From Nitrospira sp. (GTDB lineage: Bacteria > Nitrospirota > Nitrospiria > Nitrospirales > Nitrospiraceae), in contig VGXC01000006.1 in the NCBI GenBank assembly GCA_016873495.1, forward strand, positions 34,276 to 98,275: 64,000 nucleotides of DNA, given 5' to 3'. The notes below the pieces were generated by a model that was not told where the DNA came from, did not search any database, and worked only from the letters and a program-made list of their open reading frames with translations. Numbering within the stretch: position 1 is the first letter of the stretch; each line of letters starts with the position of its first letter. Position numbers and translations under genes: made by a program. Of this stretch, positions 18,191 through 27,264 are shown piece after piece.

Positions 18191-19642
18191 TCAGAAAAGG
18201 CCCAATTGCATTTCTTCGGCCTTTGTGAACGGAATGGGATACTTCTCGGTAAAGCAGGCGTTACAGTAGTGGCCGGGGTTCCCCGGCGAGGCGTTCAACA
18301 TCCCTTCGAGACTCAGATAGGCCAGGCTGTCCGCGGTGATGTACTTGCGAATTTCCTGGATCGTGTGGCTGGAGCCGATCAACTCCTTCTTGGTCGGCGT
18401 ATCGATTCCGTAAAAACAGGGTGAGACGATCGGCGGTGAGCTGATCCGCATGTGCACCTCGCGCGCCCCCGCGTGGCGGAGCATTTTGACGATCTTCCGG
18501 CTGGTCGTCCCGCGCACGATCGAGTCGTCCACCACCACCACACGCTTGCCCTCCAACACTTCGGACACGGCGTTCAGTTTGATCTTGACGCCGAAATGGC
18601 GGATGGCCTGTTCCGGCTCGATAAAGGTCCGGCCGATATAATGGTTTCGGATCAGACCGTTCTCGAAGGGAATGCCCAAGCCTTCCGCGAAGCCCAGCGC
18701 GGCCGGCACGCCCGAGTCCGGCACCGGGATCACGATGTCGGCCTTGACCGGCGCCTCCTTCGCCAACTGCCGCCCCAGCGCCTTGCGCGTCAGATAGACC
18801 GCCCGGTCCCCGAAAATCTTGCTATCCGGCCTGGCAAAATAGATGTACTCAAACACGCACTTGGCCGGGTCGGTCTTGGTGAAGGGCATATAGCTCTTCA
18901 CCCCATCCTGGTTCAACACCACCAGTTCGCCCGGCTCGATCTCGCGCACCGCTTCCGCCCCGATCAGATCGAAGGCGCAGGTCTCGGACGCTACCAACCA
19001 ACTGTCCTTCAGCCGGCCCAGGCACAGGGGGCGGAACCCGTGGGGGTCCCGGCAAGCGATCACCGCGTCGTCCGTCAACAGCACGACCGAGAAGGAGCCC
19101 CGCACCTGGCTCAACGCATCGATGATCCGTGACAGGAGTGTATCGCCGCGCGAGTGGGCCATCAGGTGAATCATCACCTCGCTGTCGGTCGAGGATTGGA
19201 AGATCGCGCCGTACGCTTCCAGCTCGTTCCGCAGCATCTGGGCATTGATGAGATTGCCGTTGTGCGCCAGGGCCAGATTGCCGAAGGCAAAGTTCACGGT
19301 CAGGGGTTGGACGTTCTTGAGGTTGCTCCCGCCCGCGGTCGAATAACGATTGTGGCCGATGGCCCTTGGCCCGGGCAGGCGCCTCAGCACCGATTTGGTG
19401 TAGATGTCGGCCACCAGGCCCATGCCTTTTTCCTGGTGGAAATGCTCGCCGTCGGACGAGACGATGCCGGAACCCTCCTGCCCCCGATGCTGCAGGGCAT
19501 AGAGGCCGAGATAGGTCAGGTTGGCCGCTTCCTTGTGGCCGTAGATGCCGAAGACCGCGCACTCATCGTGGAATTTGTCTGGGGTAATCAATGGCAGACG
19601 TGAAGCGTCAGGCGTGAAGCGTGAAGCATGGGGAAGATTCAT
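18191..19642 (-). CDS. purF: Amidophosphoribosyltransferase PurF
   Basis: First committed enzyme of purine synthesis: glutamine plus PRPP to phosphoribosylamine. The Ntn-hydrolase domain has the nucleophile Cys in [13 protein letters not shown], then [11 protein letters not shown] and GHNRYSTAG, and the PRPP site [14 protein letters not shown] is in the C-terminal half. Cys pattern CFYGID and CNACF is consistent with an Fe-S-containing bacillus-type enzyme. The start is uncertain: ATG 19642 and ATG 19657 lie in a heptamer repeat, while TTG 19591 would give a propeptide of about ten residues before the Cys, as in the Bacillus protein. It follows purL. Confidence 0.94.
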   Translation of the reverse strand: MNLPHASRFTPDASRLPLITPDKFHDECAVFGIYGHKEAANLTYLGLYALQHRGQEGSGIVSSDGEHFHQEKGMGLVADIYTKSVLRRLPGPRAIGHNRYSTAGGSNLKNVQPLTVNFAFGNLALAHNGNLINAQMLRNELEAYGAIFQSSTDSEVMIHLMAHSRGDTLLSRIIDALSQVRGSFSVVLLTDDAVIACRDPHGFRPLCLGRLKDSWLVASETCAFDLIGAEAVREIEPGELVVLNQDGVKSYMPFTKTDPAKCVFEYIYFARPDSKIFGDRAVYLTRKALGRQLAKEAPVKADIVIPVPDSGVPAALGFAEGLGIPFENGLIRNHYIGRTFIEPEQAIRHFGVKIKLNAVSEVLEGKRVVVVDDSIVRGTTSRKIVKMLRHAGAREVHMRISSPPIVSPCFYGIDTPTKKELIGSSHTIQEIRKYITADSLAYLSLEGMLNASPGNPGHYCNACFTEKYPIPFTKAEEMQLGLF

Positions 19643-19677
19643 TGGTGTGTGACCCATTCGCCTAACCCCTAACGCCT
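19601..19677. repeat. Heptad-phased repeat at the purL/purF junction
   Basis: Eleven 7-mers in phase (TGAAGCG, TCAGGCG, TGAAGCG, TGAAGCA, and so on, to TTCGCCT, AACCCCT, AACGCCT). The last unit runs into the purL TAA stop, and the first units would encode the N-terminal leader of purF if the ATG start is used. Confidence 0.75.
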
Positions 19678-21929
19678 TACGATTGTTCCAACGCCCGTTC
19701 GAGACTGTTGCCCCAGCGGTCAAAGAGCGTCTCAAGATCGGCGTCGATTTGGCAACCGGGGCCCCAATGATCGGCTGCCACGTCGATCACCAGCCGGTTC
19801 CCCTGCACCGAGCCGATGGCCGCCGCCGGCACGCCCATCTTCTCGGCCTTATTAAGCACCTGTTCGGCGACAGACGGCTTGACCGACAGGACCACCCGCG
19901 ACTGGCTCTCGCCGAACAGCAGCGCATCCCGACGAAGCCCGTTCGGCTCTAATCGTACCACAGCGCCGAGTCGAAGCCCAGGCGGGGACACGCAGCACTC
20001 AGCCAGGGCCACGGCCAGCCCTCCGTCGGAGCAATCATGCGCCGACTGGACCAGCCCTTCCCCGATTAACGTAAGCACGCAGGTATGCAGCGCCTTTTCC
20101 GCCTCCAGGCTCAGGTACGGCGGCGAACCCTGCTCCCGATGGTGCGCCACCCGCAGATATTCGGTCCCGCCCAAGTCGTCCCTCGTCGTTCCGAGTAAGA
20201 TGATCCGGTCCCCCGCGTGCTTGAACCATTGGGTCGTGGCCCGGTCCGCCGGCTCGATCAGCCCCACCATGCCTAGGATCGGCGTCGGATAGATGGAGAG
20301 CCCGTTGGTCTCGTTGTAAAAGCTCACGTTGCCGCTGACCACCGGGACGCCGAAGGCCTCGCAGGCATCCTTGATCCCTTCGATGGCCAGCATGAACTGC
20401 CACATGATGTCCGCCCGCTCGGGATTCCCGAAGTTCAGACAGTCGGTGAGGCCGATCGGCAGGGCGCCGGAACAGACCAGATTGCGCGCCGCTTCCGCCA
20501 CGGCGATGCCCGCGCCCGCGTAGGGATTCAACAGGCAGTACCGTCCGTTGCAGTCCGTGGCAATGGCCAGGGCCTTGTTCGTCCCCTTGATCCGCACCAC
20601 CGCCGCATCCGACCCTGGCCGCACCAGCGTGTTCGTCCGCACCATATGATCGTACTGTCTATAGACCCAGGCCTTGCTGGCGATCGTCGGCGATTCCAGC
20701 AACGACAGCAGTGCCGCCGTCGCATCTTTCACGTCCGGCAGGACGTCCAGATTGAGCGATTGCAGATGTTCCTGATAGGGAGGCGGGGCGTTGGGCCGCT
20801 CGTAGCGGGGCCCGTCTTCGGCCAAGGCCTTGGCGGGAATTTCCGCCACCACCTTGCCCTGGTCGCGTACGCGCAGGACGCCGTCGTTCGTCACCCGGCC
20901 TACTACCGCCGCGTCCAGGTCCCATTTCTTGCAGATCGCCAGGACTTCTTCTTCCCTCCCCTCCTTGGCGATCATCAACATCCGCTCCTGCGACTCGGAA
21001 AGCATCAGTTCGTAGGGCGTCATGCCCGGCTCGCGCCGCGGGACCTCAGTCAAATCCAGGTCGATCCCGTTCCCCGCCCGCGACGCCATCTCGCAAGAAG
21101 AACTGGTCAGTCCCGCCGCGCCCATGTCCTGGATGCCGACCAGCAAATCCTTGTCCATCAATTCCAGGCAGGCTTCCAGCAGCAGCTTCTCGGTGAAGGG
21201 ATCGCCGACCTGGACCGTCGGCCGCTTGGCTTCGGAGGCTTCGTCGAACGCATCCGAAGCCATCGTGGCCCCATGAATCCCGTCCCGTCCCGTCTTGGAC
21301 CCGACATACATCACCGGGTTGCCGATGCCGGCCGCCAGGCCCTTGAAGAGCCGGTCTTTCTTGGCGATCCCCAGGCAAAAAGCGTTGACCAACGGATTTT
21401 GGCTGTAGATGTCGTTGAAGACCACTTCCCCGCCGACCGTGGGCACGCCCATGCAATTCCCGTAACCGGCGATCCCGGCGACCACGCCCTTGAACAAGTG
21501 CCGGTTGAGCGGCTTATCCAGCAGGCCGAACCGGAGCGAATCCAGCAGCGCGATCGGTCGCGCACCCATCGTAAAGACGTCGCGCATGATCCCGCCCACA
21601 CCGGTCGCCGCCCCCTGATAGGGTTCGATGAACGACGGATGGTTGTGCGATTCCATCTTAAAGACCGCGCAGAGCCCGTCGCCGATGTCCACCGCCCCGG
21701 CATTTTCCCCAGGCCCCTGGACGACACGCGGCCCGGTCGTCGGGAGCTTCCTGAGATGGACACGCGAACTCTTGTAAGAGCAGTGCTCCGACCACATGAC
21801 CGAGAACATCCCCAGCTCGGTCAGGTTCGGCTCCCGCCCCAGGATCTCGACGATCTTCTGGTACTCCTCGTCCGACAGCCCATGCTGCGCGATGAGGTCT
21901 TTGGTGATGGGCTGCTCAAATATTTTCAT
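19677..21929 (-). CDS. purL: Phosphoribosylformylglycinamidine synthase subunit PurL
   Basis: ATP-dependent synthetase subunit of the small, 750-residue type that needs PurQ and PurS, both encoded upstream. Family motifs include [24 protein letters not shown], and the [17 protein letters not shown]-site region. The start is ATG 21929, immediately after the hepT stop. The first 97 nt of coding sequence after codon 5 (21914-21818) are a near-exact duplicate of 22683-22587. The protein begins [11 protein letters not shown] where the older copy upstream begins [11 protein letters not shown], so the gene end was rebuilt by an insertion and is now expressed downstream of a toxin-antitoxin pair. Confidence 0.96.
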   Translation of the reverse strand: MKIFEQPITKDLIAQHGLSDEEYQKIVEILGREPNLTELGMFSVMWSEHCSYKSSRVHLRKLPTTGPRVVQGPGENAGAVDIGDGLCAVFKMESHNHPSFIEPYQGAATGVGGIMRDVFTMGARPIALLDSLRFGLLDKPLNRHLFKGVVAGIAGYGNCMGVPTVGGEVVFNDIYSQNPLVNAFCLGIAKKDRLFKGLAAGIGNPVMYVGSKTGRDGIHGATMASDAFDEASEAKRPTVQVGDPFTEKLLLEACLELMDKDLLVGIQDMGAAGLTSSSCEMASRAGNGIDLDLTEVPRREPGMTPYELMLSESQERMLMIAKEGREEEVLAICKKWDLDAAVVGRVTNDGVLRVRDQGKVVAEIPAKALAEDGPRYERPNAPPPYQEHLQSLNLDVLPDVKDATAALLSLLESPTIASKAWVYRQYDHMVRTNTLVRPGSDAAVVRIKGTNKALAIATDCNGRYCLLNPYAGAGIAVAEAARNLVCSGALPIGLTDCLNFGNPERADIMWQFMLAIEGIKDACEAFGVPVVSGNVSFYNETNGLSIYPTPILGMVGLIEPADRATTQWFKHAGDRIILLGTTRDDLGGTEYLRVAHHREQGSPPYLSLEAEKALHTCVLTLIGEGLVQSAHDCSDGGLAVALAECCVSPPGLRLGAVVRLEPNGLRRDALLFGESQSRVVLSVKPSVAEQVLNKAEKMGVPAAAIGSVQGNRLVIDVAADHWGPGCQIDADLETLFDRWGNSLERALEQS
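21818..21914. repeat. 97-bp direct duplication, purL copy
   Basis: Identical at 96 of 97 positions to 22587-22683. The two copies bracket the hepT/mntA pair. This copy is part of the functional purL. Confidence 0.93.
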
Positions 21930-22286
21930 TCACTTAGCCTTCTTCTTAATCCGCTGGGCTTTTGAAAGCATCGCCAAGACATGCTGCTTCAAGACTGGGA
22001 GTCGCTTGGACACAACTCCCCACACAATCGACAAATCGACACCGAAGTATTCGTGAATCAGAACGTTGCGTAACGCAGTGATGCTCCGCCAGGGAACTCC
22101 GGGGTGTTGCTTTTTCACCTCAGCCGGAAGGTTCTTGACTGCCTCGCCGATGATTTCCAAGTTCCGAATGACAGAATCCTGAACCATGGTGTTTTGGAAA
22201 AACGCCGACCGGCCATCCTCGGTATATTTTTCGATCCTAGCAATGGCGTCGCGAATATGCTTTAGGTAGACCGTCGCATTTCTCAT
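21930..22286 (-). CDS. hepT: HepT-like HEPN ribonuclease toxin
   Basis: HEPN-domain protein (DUF86 family) of 118 residues, toxin of the HepT/MntA module, cutting RNA in the cytoplasm. The active motif Rx4HxY is present as RNVLIHEY at residues 73-80; its Tyr is the residue that MntA AMPylates in studied systems. The start overlaps the mntA stop by 4 bp, and the TGA stop is followed directly by the purL ATG. Fully intact by eye, so likely active. Confidence 0.93.
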   Translation of the reverse strand: MRNATVYLKHIRDAIARIEKYTEDGRSAFFQNTMVQDSVIRNLEIIGEAVKNLPAEVKKQHPGVPWRSITALRNVLIHEYFGVDLSIVWGVVSKRLPVLKQHVLAMLSKAQRIKKKAK

Positions 22287-22570
22287 AGCGGCTTGGCCGT
22301 TCGGAGGATCTCTCGGCGTAAATAGGGGCTCAATCCGGCTTCTGTTACCACATCCACTTTACAGCCCAACAAATCTTCTACGTCCAATTTGAACGCCACT
22401 AGGTCCAGCAAGTCTCGATCCGGCCGAAGGGTGACGAGCAAGTCCAGATCGCTGGCGCTTGTCGCATCACCCGAAGCATGAGAGCCAAATACCCGCATCA
22501 GCGCGACCCCATGGGCTTGCGCAGCCCTGCGAATGGCCTTTGTTCTACTTTTCAGCAAACTCGCTGTCAC
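22283..22570 (-). CDS. mntA: MntA-like minimal nucleotidyltransferase antitoxin
   Basis: Minimal nucleotidyltransferase of about 95 residues that neutralises HepT by AMPylation. The motif GSx10DxD is present as GSHASGDATSASDLD. The frame stays open upstream, but that part overlaps the leftover purL 5' fragment. GGGAG at the end of that fragment lies 8 nt before GTG 22570, which is taken as the start; GTG 22576 is an alternative. Thus the purL remnant supplies the ribosome-binding site. Confidence 0.9.
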   Translation of the reverse strand: MTASLLKSRTKAIRRAAQAHGVALMRVFGSHASGDATSASDLDLLVTLRPDRDLLDLVAFKLDVEDLLGCKVDVVTEAGLSPYLRREILRTAKPL

Positions 22571-22572
22571 AA

Positions 22573-22698
22573 TCACAGCTCCCGCGCGGTCAGGTTCGGC
22601 TCCCGCCCCAGAATCTCGACGATCTTCTGGTACTCCTCGTCCGACAGCCCATGCTGCGCGATGAGGTCTTTGGTGATGGGCTGAGTCTCGGCTTTCAT
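22573..22698 (-). pseudogene. purL: Leftover 5' fragment of purL
   Basis: Reads [17 protein letters not shown] and onward to [11 protein letters not shown], then stop: 41 codons, of which about 32 duplicate the N-terminus of purL downstream. It sits 22 bp after the M23 peptidase stop, where the intact purL would be expected, and is cut at the point where the HepT/MntA module begins. It has kept start and stop codons and could still be translated as a short peptide. Confidence 0.9.
22587..22683. repeat. 97-bp direct duplication, upstream copy
   Basis: Partner of 21818-21914, with one mismatch (A against G) in 97 positions. The direct orientation and the module between the copies fit an insertion that duplicates or re-supplies the target gene end. 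Confidence 0.93.
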
Positions 22699-22720
22699 TA
22701 TCCCTTCCCGTACCCTTCAA

Positions 22721-23746
22721 TCATTGAATCGCCACCATGCGAGTGGCCTCGTGCTTCGTTTCTTTTCCATCCACCATGCGCGTGAGCGTCACCTGGCCTG
22801 TGTAGGTCCCAGTCGGCCAAGTCGAAGCGGTCACCTTCTTTCCCACAAAAACAAAGCGTCGCGCCTGGGTTCGATCCACAGAGTTTTCCTGCTCCAGCAT
22901 GGGCTTGCCATCCGGCCCCATGATACGGAACTGTACCCGATCTCCTGCTACTACCCCCAACATGTCCACCCAGAGGACCAAGGCGGGGCTGGTCGCCGCC
23001 AGTGGCCCCTCCTCACGCTTTCCGCTCCTGATTGCCTCGCTGTCCGGTTTCCCAGTCGCAAATCCAACGTTGTAGAGCGAAACCGGCTCATACTCGATGC
23101 GCTGATCCGCCCGCCACAGGGGCTTCCCATCCTTCCCGCAACCGGCGATCATCGGCCGATCGGTGAAAGGATCGATGGCTTTTCCATCCTTGCGAACTGT
23201 CAGGTGGACGTGGGGGAATTCCGTCTTGCCGGAGAGTCCGACCAAGCCCAACTGGCCGCCCCGCTCGACCTTGTCCCCCGCCTTGACCTTGATACTGCCT
23301 TCCTTCAAATGGCAATACTGGGTCTGCCAGTTGCCTTCATGATCTATCACGACGCCGTTGCCGCATTCCCGCCCGGCAATACGTTTGCGCGAGGCTTCGT
23401 CGGTCAACGCGACATCCTGCATGCCATCCCGCACGTTCTTCACCAGGCCCGGCGCGCTGGCCACCACCGGCACCCCCTGGGCCATCACGGCCAGGTCACG
23501 GATGGCGAAATCCGTTCCGTCATGGCCGTCATAGGTTCGCCGATTGCAGCGGAAGTCGCGCGCCTCCACGGAAGGGTCCACATCCACGTAATTCGCCACC
23601 CAACAGGTCTGGCCAATGGCACAGACCAACGGCAGCCCCAAACCCTCCGTCTCGATGGGAGCGGCAGCAACGGAGACGCCCTGGCTCAACCAGACAGCCA
23701 ATAGGCACAGAGGCAAGCCGCTTCTCTTCCAGCCCATAGCGTGCAT
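22721..23746 (-). CDS. M23-family (LytM) peptidase, exported
   Basis: Exported protein of 341 residues with a signal peptide (to about residue 28, VSVAAA). The peptidase M23 domain shows HDGTDFA (His and Asp zinc ligands, about 75-81) and the later FPHVHLTV with HxH. These domains cut peptidoglycan cross-links or act as cell-wall amidase activators. The C-terminal part (about 230-341) is a beta-rich region ending TYTGQVTLTR, probably binding. It starts 4 bp after purQ and precedes the original purL site, so it lies within the purine operon with no obvious metabolic reason. Confidence 0.88.
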   Translation of the reverse strand: MHAMGWKRSGLPLCLLAVWLSQGVSVAAAPIETEGLGLPLVCAIGQTCWVANYVDVDPSVEARDFRCNRRTYDGHDGTDFAIRDLAVMAQGVPVVASAPGLVKNVRDGMQDVALTDEASRKRIAGRECGNGVVIDHEGNWQTQYCHLKEGSIKVKAGDKVERGGQLGLVGLSGKTEFPHVHLTVRKDGKAIDPFTDRPMIAGCGKDGKPLWRADQRIEYEPVSLYNVGFATGKPDSEAIRSGKREEGPLAATSPALVLWVDMLGVVAGDRVQFRIMGPDGKPMLEQENSVDRTQARRFVFVGKKVTASTWPTGTYTGQVTLTRMVDGKETKHEATRMVAIQ

Positions 23747-23749
23747 CGG

Positions 23750-24466
23750 CTATGTCAGGACCGCCTTGAGTTTGGCCTTCTGCAGCGCGTCCAGCATGGA
23801 CAGGAAAATCAGGCGTCCGTCATCGTTCCCCAGGACCTCTTCCGCGCTGCGCTCCGGATGGGGCATTATGCCCATCACGTTGCCCGCTGCGTTCCTGATG
23901 CCGGCAATATTGTCCAGCGACCCGTTGGGATTGGCCTCCGGCGTGACTTTGCCTTCTGGGGTACAGTAGCGAAAGACGATCTGGGCCGCCGCCTTCATCT
24001 GGGACAGGGTGACGTCGTCCGTGTAGTAGTTGCCATCCGCATGGGCGATGGGGATTTTCAGGACCTGGCCCGGTTGGCACCGACCGGTGAAGGGCGTCGC
24101 CGCATTCTCGACCGTCACGTAGACATCCTTACAAATGAACGACAGCGACCGGTTCCGCAACATGGCGCCGGGAAGCAAGCCGGCCTCCAACAGAATCTGG
24201 AAGCCGTTGCAGATGCCCAGGACCATCCCGCCATCATGGGCGAACTCTTTCACCGCCCCCATGACCGGAGAGAACCGCGCGATCGCGCCGGTCCGCAAGT
24301 AGTCGCCGTAAGAAAACCCGCCCGGCAGGACGATCGCATCCAGGCCGTCCAGCTTGGTCTCCTTGTGCCAGACCGGGATGGCCTTGTGCCCGAGCACATC
24401 CGACAGGACATGGATGCAGTCGTGGTCGCAGTTGCTGCCTGGAAATACGATGACGCCGAAGTTCAT
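23750..24466 (-). CDS. purQ: Phosphoribosylformylglycinamidine synthase glutaminase PurQ
   Basis: Class I glutaminase supplying ammonia to PurL, 238 residues. FPGSNCDHD near the start, [13 protein letters not shown], and the nucleophile elbow [10 protein letters not shown] (Cys about residue 92) are diagnostic, and IMPHPER near the end carries the catalytic His. ATG 24466 begins [11 protein letters not shown], as in other PurQ proteins. It lies in purS-purQ-(M23)-purL order. Confidence 0.96.
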   Translation of the reverse strand: MNFGVIVFPGSNCDHDCIHVLSDVLGHKAIPVWHKETKLDGLDAIVLPGGFSYGDYLRTGAIARFSPVMGAVKEFAHDGGMVLGICNGFQILLEAGLLPGAMLRNRSLSFICKDVYVTVENAATPFTGRCQPGQVLKIPIAHADGNYYTDDVTLSQMKAAAQIVFRYCTPEGKVTPEANPNGSLDNIAGIRNAAGNVMGIMPHPERSAEEVLGNDDGRLIFLSMLDALQKAKLKAVLT

Positions 24467-24477
24467 ACGGCAATGCT

Positions 24478-24505
24478 CAATGTTGAATGTTCAGTGTTCA
24501 ATTTT
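24478..24505. repeat. Heptamer repeat between purS and purQ
   Basis: TCAATGT, TGAATGT, TCAGTGT and TCAATTT in phase, immediately upstream of the purQ start. Short form of the heptamer family. Confidence 0.65.
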
Positions 24506-24523
24506 TGGTCACGTCATTGAAAA

Positions 24524-24766
24524 TTAACTCGTCAATTCAAATCGGTACTCTTCAATAATGGTATTGGCTAGCAATTTCTCACACATGGCCTTGACCTCAG
24601 CCTCAGCCTTAGCCTTGTCTTTTTCTGCCAGGTCCAGTTCCATATATTTCCCCACCCGCACGTTGTCGGCCGACTTGAACCCCAACGTCTCCAAGGCATG
24701 TTGGATGGCCTTCCCCTGGGGGTCGAGAATGCCTGGCTTCAACGTCACATGAATCTTCGCTTTCAC
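24524..24766 (-). CDS. purS: Phosphoribosylformylglycinamidine synthase subunit PurS
   Basis: Small 80-residue subunit that joins PurL and PurQ. It shows the family sequence KIHVTLKPGILDPQGKAI, LGFKSADNVRVGKYMELDL and MCEKLLANTIIEEYRFEL. Normal length, ATG at 24766. Its presence confirms that PurL is of the small type. Confidence 0.95.
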   Translation of the reverse strand: MKAKIHVTLKPGILDPQGKAIQHALETLGFKSADNVRVGKYMELDLAEKDKAKAEAEVKAMCEKLLANTIIEEYRFELTS

Positions 24767-24775
24767 GCCTTCCTC

Positions 24776-24997
24776 CTACCGGCTCTCTTCTTTCTGCGCT
24801 TGCGCCATCAGCACCAGTTTTTTCCTCGCCCAGTTGATGACCGCCGCCAGGACCAGCCCCCCGGCCGACAAGGCTAGAAACGACCAACGCCAAAACAGGT
24901 CAACCGTGTTGATCGCCATCAAGGCCACGGCCGCCGCCCAGACCACGATGGCCCAGATCAGCCCATGCTCCATGAATTTCAAAACCAGCCGCTTCAC
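24776..24997 (-). CDS. Small membrane protein
   Basis: About 73 residues with two hydrophobic helices (LIWAIVVWAAAVALMAI and WSFLALSAGGLVLAAVI), a basic stretch after them and a KEESR tail. Family not recognised. GTG 24997 follows GGGGGGAG within about 10 nt and is preferred over an ATG 69 nt earlier that would run through the palindrome at 25046-25112. It is between purC and purS, in their orientation. Confidence 0.6.
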   Translation of the reverse strand: MKRLVLKFMEHGLIWAIVVWAAAVALMAINTVDLFWRWSFLALSAGGLVLAAVINWARKKLVLMAQAQKEESR

Positions 24998-25045
24998 CCT
25001 TCTCACTCCCCCCAAAAGATCGGGCTGTTCCGAGGAGATGCGGCG

Positions 25046-25112
25046 GTTGGCCTCACCTGCGCGCATCGAGCGAGCGCGCCTTCATTGCGCGCTCTGCGAG
25101 CAAGAGGCCGAC
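25046..25112. repeat. Nested inverted repeat downstream of purC
   Basis: Outer arms GTTGGCCTC and GAGGCCGAC, inner arms GAGCGCGC and GCGCGCTC around a 7-nt loop. There is no T-tract, so it is not a standard terminator. It may be an mRNA 3'-end stabiliser for purC. Confidence 0.6.
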
Positions 25113-25130
25113 TGATGCGTCCCCTGATCT

Positions 25131-25841
25131 TCATCCACATACCCGCTTCAGCACTTCCTGATAGGCCTCTTCGATCTTGCCCAAGTCTTTCCTGAAGCGA
25201 TCCTTGTCCATGGACTCTTTGGTCTTCTGGTCCCAGAACCGGCAGGTGTCCGGCGAAATTTCGTCGGCCAGGATCAGACTCCCCTTGTGCCGCCCAAACT
25301 CCAGCTTGAAGTCCACCAGGATCATGGTCCGTTCCTGAAAGAAGGGCGTCAGGAGCCGGTTGATCTTGAGCGCCAGGTCCTTGATTTGGCCGACCATCCC
25401 CGGGTCGGCGAGGTTCAACAGACGGATATGCTCCTCGGTAATCAGCGGATCGCCCAGCGCATCGTTCTTGTAATAAAACTCGACGATCGGCGGCGCAATT
25501 GCCTCCCCTTCCTTCAGCCCAAGGCGTTTCGCCAGGCTTCCGGCGATGATGTTCCGCACCACGACTTCGATCGGCACGATCCGGACCTTCTTGGTGAGCA
25601 TCTCCCGGTCGTTCAATCGCTCGACGAAATGCGTCGGCACCCCGCCTTCTTCCAATAGGCGAAAGAGCCGTTCCGAGACCTTGTTGTTGACGATCCCCTT
25701 CTCGACGATCGTCCCCTTCTTCTGCGCGTTGAAGGCCGTGGCGTCGTCTTTGAAATATTGGATGACACGATCCGGGTCCACCGTCTCAAAAATCTTCTTC
25801 GCCTTGCCCTCATAGAGCATCGTGCCTTTCATCAATGTCAT
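25131..25841 (-). CDS. purC: SAICAR synthetase PurC
   Basis: Phosphoribosylaminoimidazole-succinocarboxamide synthase, 236 residues. Motifs: LYEGKAKKIF near the start, FKDDATAFNAQKKG, VVVRNIIAGSLAKRLG, and LVDFKLEFGRHKG with LADEISPDTCRFWD. The ATG at 25841 overlaps the purB stop by 4 bp (ATGA), so it is coupled to purB, whose product acts in the next pathway step. Confidence 0.96.
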   Translation of the reverse strand: MTLMKGTMLYEGKAKKIFETVDPDRVIQYFKDDATAFNAQKKGTIVEKGIVNNKVSERLFRLLEEGGVPTHFVERLNDREMLTKKVRIVPIEVVVRNIIAGSLAKRLGLKEGEAIAPPIVEFYYKNDALGDPLITEEHIRLLNLADPGMVGQIKDLALKINRLLTPFFQERTMILVDFKLEFGRHKGSLILADEISPDTCRFWDQKTKESMDKDRFRKDLGKIEEAYQEVLKRVCG

Positions 25842-27169
25842 GAGCGCCCTCTTCCTGTCCGCTTTGTACCGGCTCCCGCGCCGAAGACCCGCCGGTAAAT
25901 CTTGTCCAGGTGCCGCAGGTAGTACTTGGGGTCGAAACAGGCGGCGATCTGCGCCTTGGTCAGCGCCTTGCCGATCACCGGGTCCTTGCCGACCAAATCC
26001 TGGAACCCGGCCTTCCCCTTCCAGGCCTCCATGGCGCAGCGCTGCACTGCTTCGTAGGACGCTTTGCGCTGGGCGCCTCGCTCCACCAGCTCCAGCAACA
26101 GCCGCTGCGAATAGACCAGCCCGCCGGTCAGGTCCAGGTTCCGCCGCATCCGCCCCGGATAGACCAGGAGGTTTTGGATGAGGTCAGTCAACCGGACCAG
26201 CATGTAGTCCGCCAGGATCGTGCTGTCCGGCATGATCACCCGTTCGACGGAGGAGTGGCTGATGTCCCGCTCGTGCCAGAGGGCCACGTTCTCCAACGCC
26301 GCCAGGCTGTTGGCCCGCACGACGCGGGCCAAGCCGCAGAGGTTTTCCGAGGCAATGGGATTCCGTTTGTGGGGCATGGCGGAGGAGCCCTTTTGCCCGG
26401 CGGAGAAATATTCCTCCGCCTCCAGCACTTCCGTTCGCTGCAAGTGCCTGATCTCGGTGGCGAACTTCTCGATGCTGGCCGCCAGCAGGGCCAGGGCCGA
26501 GAGGTAGGCGGCATGCCGATCCCGCTGCACCACTTGATTGGATACGGGGTCCGGCTGGAGCCCCAGCTTCTTGCAGACATAGGCTTCGACGTGGGGGCCC
26601 TGATGCGCAAACGTCCCCATCGCGCCGGAGAGCTTCCCGACCGCGATCTCCTCCCGCACCGCCTTCAGCCGAGCCAGATGCCGCTTCGCCTCCTCATACC
26701 AGATGGCCAGCTTGAACCCGAAGGAAATCGGTTCACCGTGAATCCCATGGGACCGTCCGACCATGATTGTGTCGCGGTGCTCGAGCGCCCGCTTTTTGAG
26801 CACGGCCAGCAGGTCCTCGACATCCTTCAAAATCAGGTCCATGGCCTCGGTCATCTGCACGGCCAACGAGGTGTCCACGATGTCCGAGGAGGTCAGGCCG
26901 ATGTGCAGGAACCGGACTTCCTTTCCCACCGGCAGGGCGAGTGATTCGAGGAACGCGATCACGTCGTGCTTGGTGACCTTTTCGATCGCGGTAATCCTCG
27001 CCGGATCGATCTTGGCTCTGCGCCGGATGCGGGCCGCCACGCCTCGCGGCACCTCTCCGGCCCGTTCCAGGGCTTCGCAGGCCAGCAACTCAACCTCCAG
27101 CCAGATTTCATACTTGTGCCGAAGGTCCCAGATGGCTTTCATGCCGGGCAGGGTGTAGCGTTCAATCAT
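25838..27169 (-). CDS. purB: Adenylosuccinate lyase PurB
   Basis: Lyase for SAICAR and adenylosuccinate in purine synthesis, 443 residues. The superfamily signature GSSAMPHKRNPI is present, with MVGRSHGIHGEPISFG and FLHIGLTSSDIVDTSL carrying the catalytic His and substrate contacts. It begins MIERYTLPGMKAIWD like other bacterial PurB proteins. First gene of the purine run on this strand; a heptamer repeat precedes it. Confidence 0.96.
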   Translation of the reverse strand: MIERYTLPGMKAIWDLRHKYEIWLEVELLACEALERAGEVPRGVAARIRRRAKIDPARITAIEKVTKHDVIAFLESLALPVGKEVRFLHIGLTSSDIVDTSLAVQMTEAMDLILKDVEDLLAVLKKRALEHRDTIMVGRSHGIHGEPISFGFKLAIWYEEAKRHLARLKAVREEIAVGKLSGAMGTFAHQGPHVEAYVCKKLGLQPDPVSNQVVQRDRHAAYLSALALLAASIEKFATEIRHLQRTEVLEAEEYFSAGQKGSSAMPHKRNPIASENLCGLARVVRANSLAALENVALWHERDISHSSVERVIMPDSTILADYMLVRLTDLIQNLLVYPGRMRRNLDLTGGLVYSQRLLLELVERGAQRKASYEAVQRCAMEAWKGKAGFQDLVGKDPVIGKALTKAQIAACFDPKYYLRHLDKIYRRVFGAGAGTKRTGRGRS

Positions 27170-27201
27170 TAGCGACTCGTCATTTCCATGTCACACACAG
27201 G

Positions 27202-27257
27202 ACAATGTTCAGTGTTCAATTTTCAATTGAACATTGCTCATTGGCCATTGAACATTC
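27202..27257. repeat. Heptad-phased palindromic repeat upstream of purB
   Basis: Eight 7-mers in phase: ACAATGT, TCAGTGT, TCAATTT, TCAATTG, AACATTG, CTCATTG, GCCATTG, AACATTC. The two halves are near-complementary. It occupies the spacer between nusB and purB. Confidence 0.85.
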
Positions 27258-27264
27258 CGATCGT

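Noticed and set aside
22571..22720. Longer N-terminus for MntA
   Set aside because: It would be read out of frame through the duplicated purL fragment and shows no nucleotidyltransferase homology.
25046..25112. Intrinsic terminator after purC
   Set aside because: The nested hairpin has no following T-tract, and genes continue in the same orientation.
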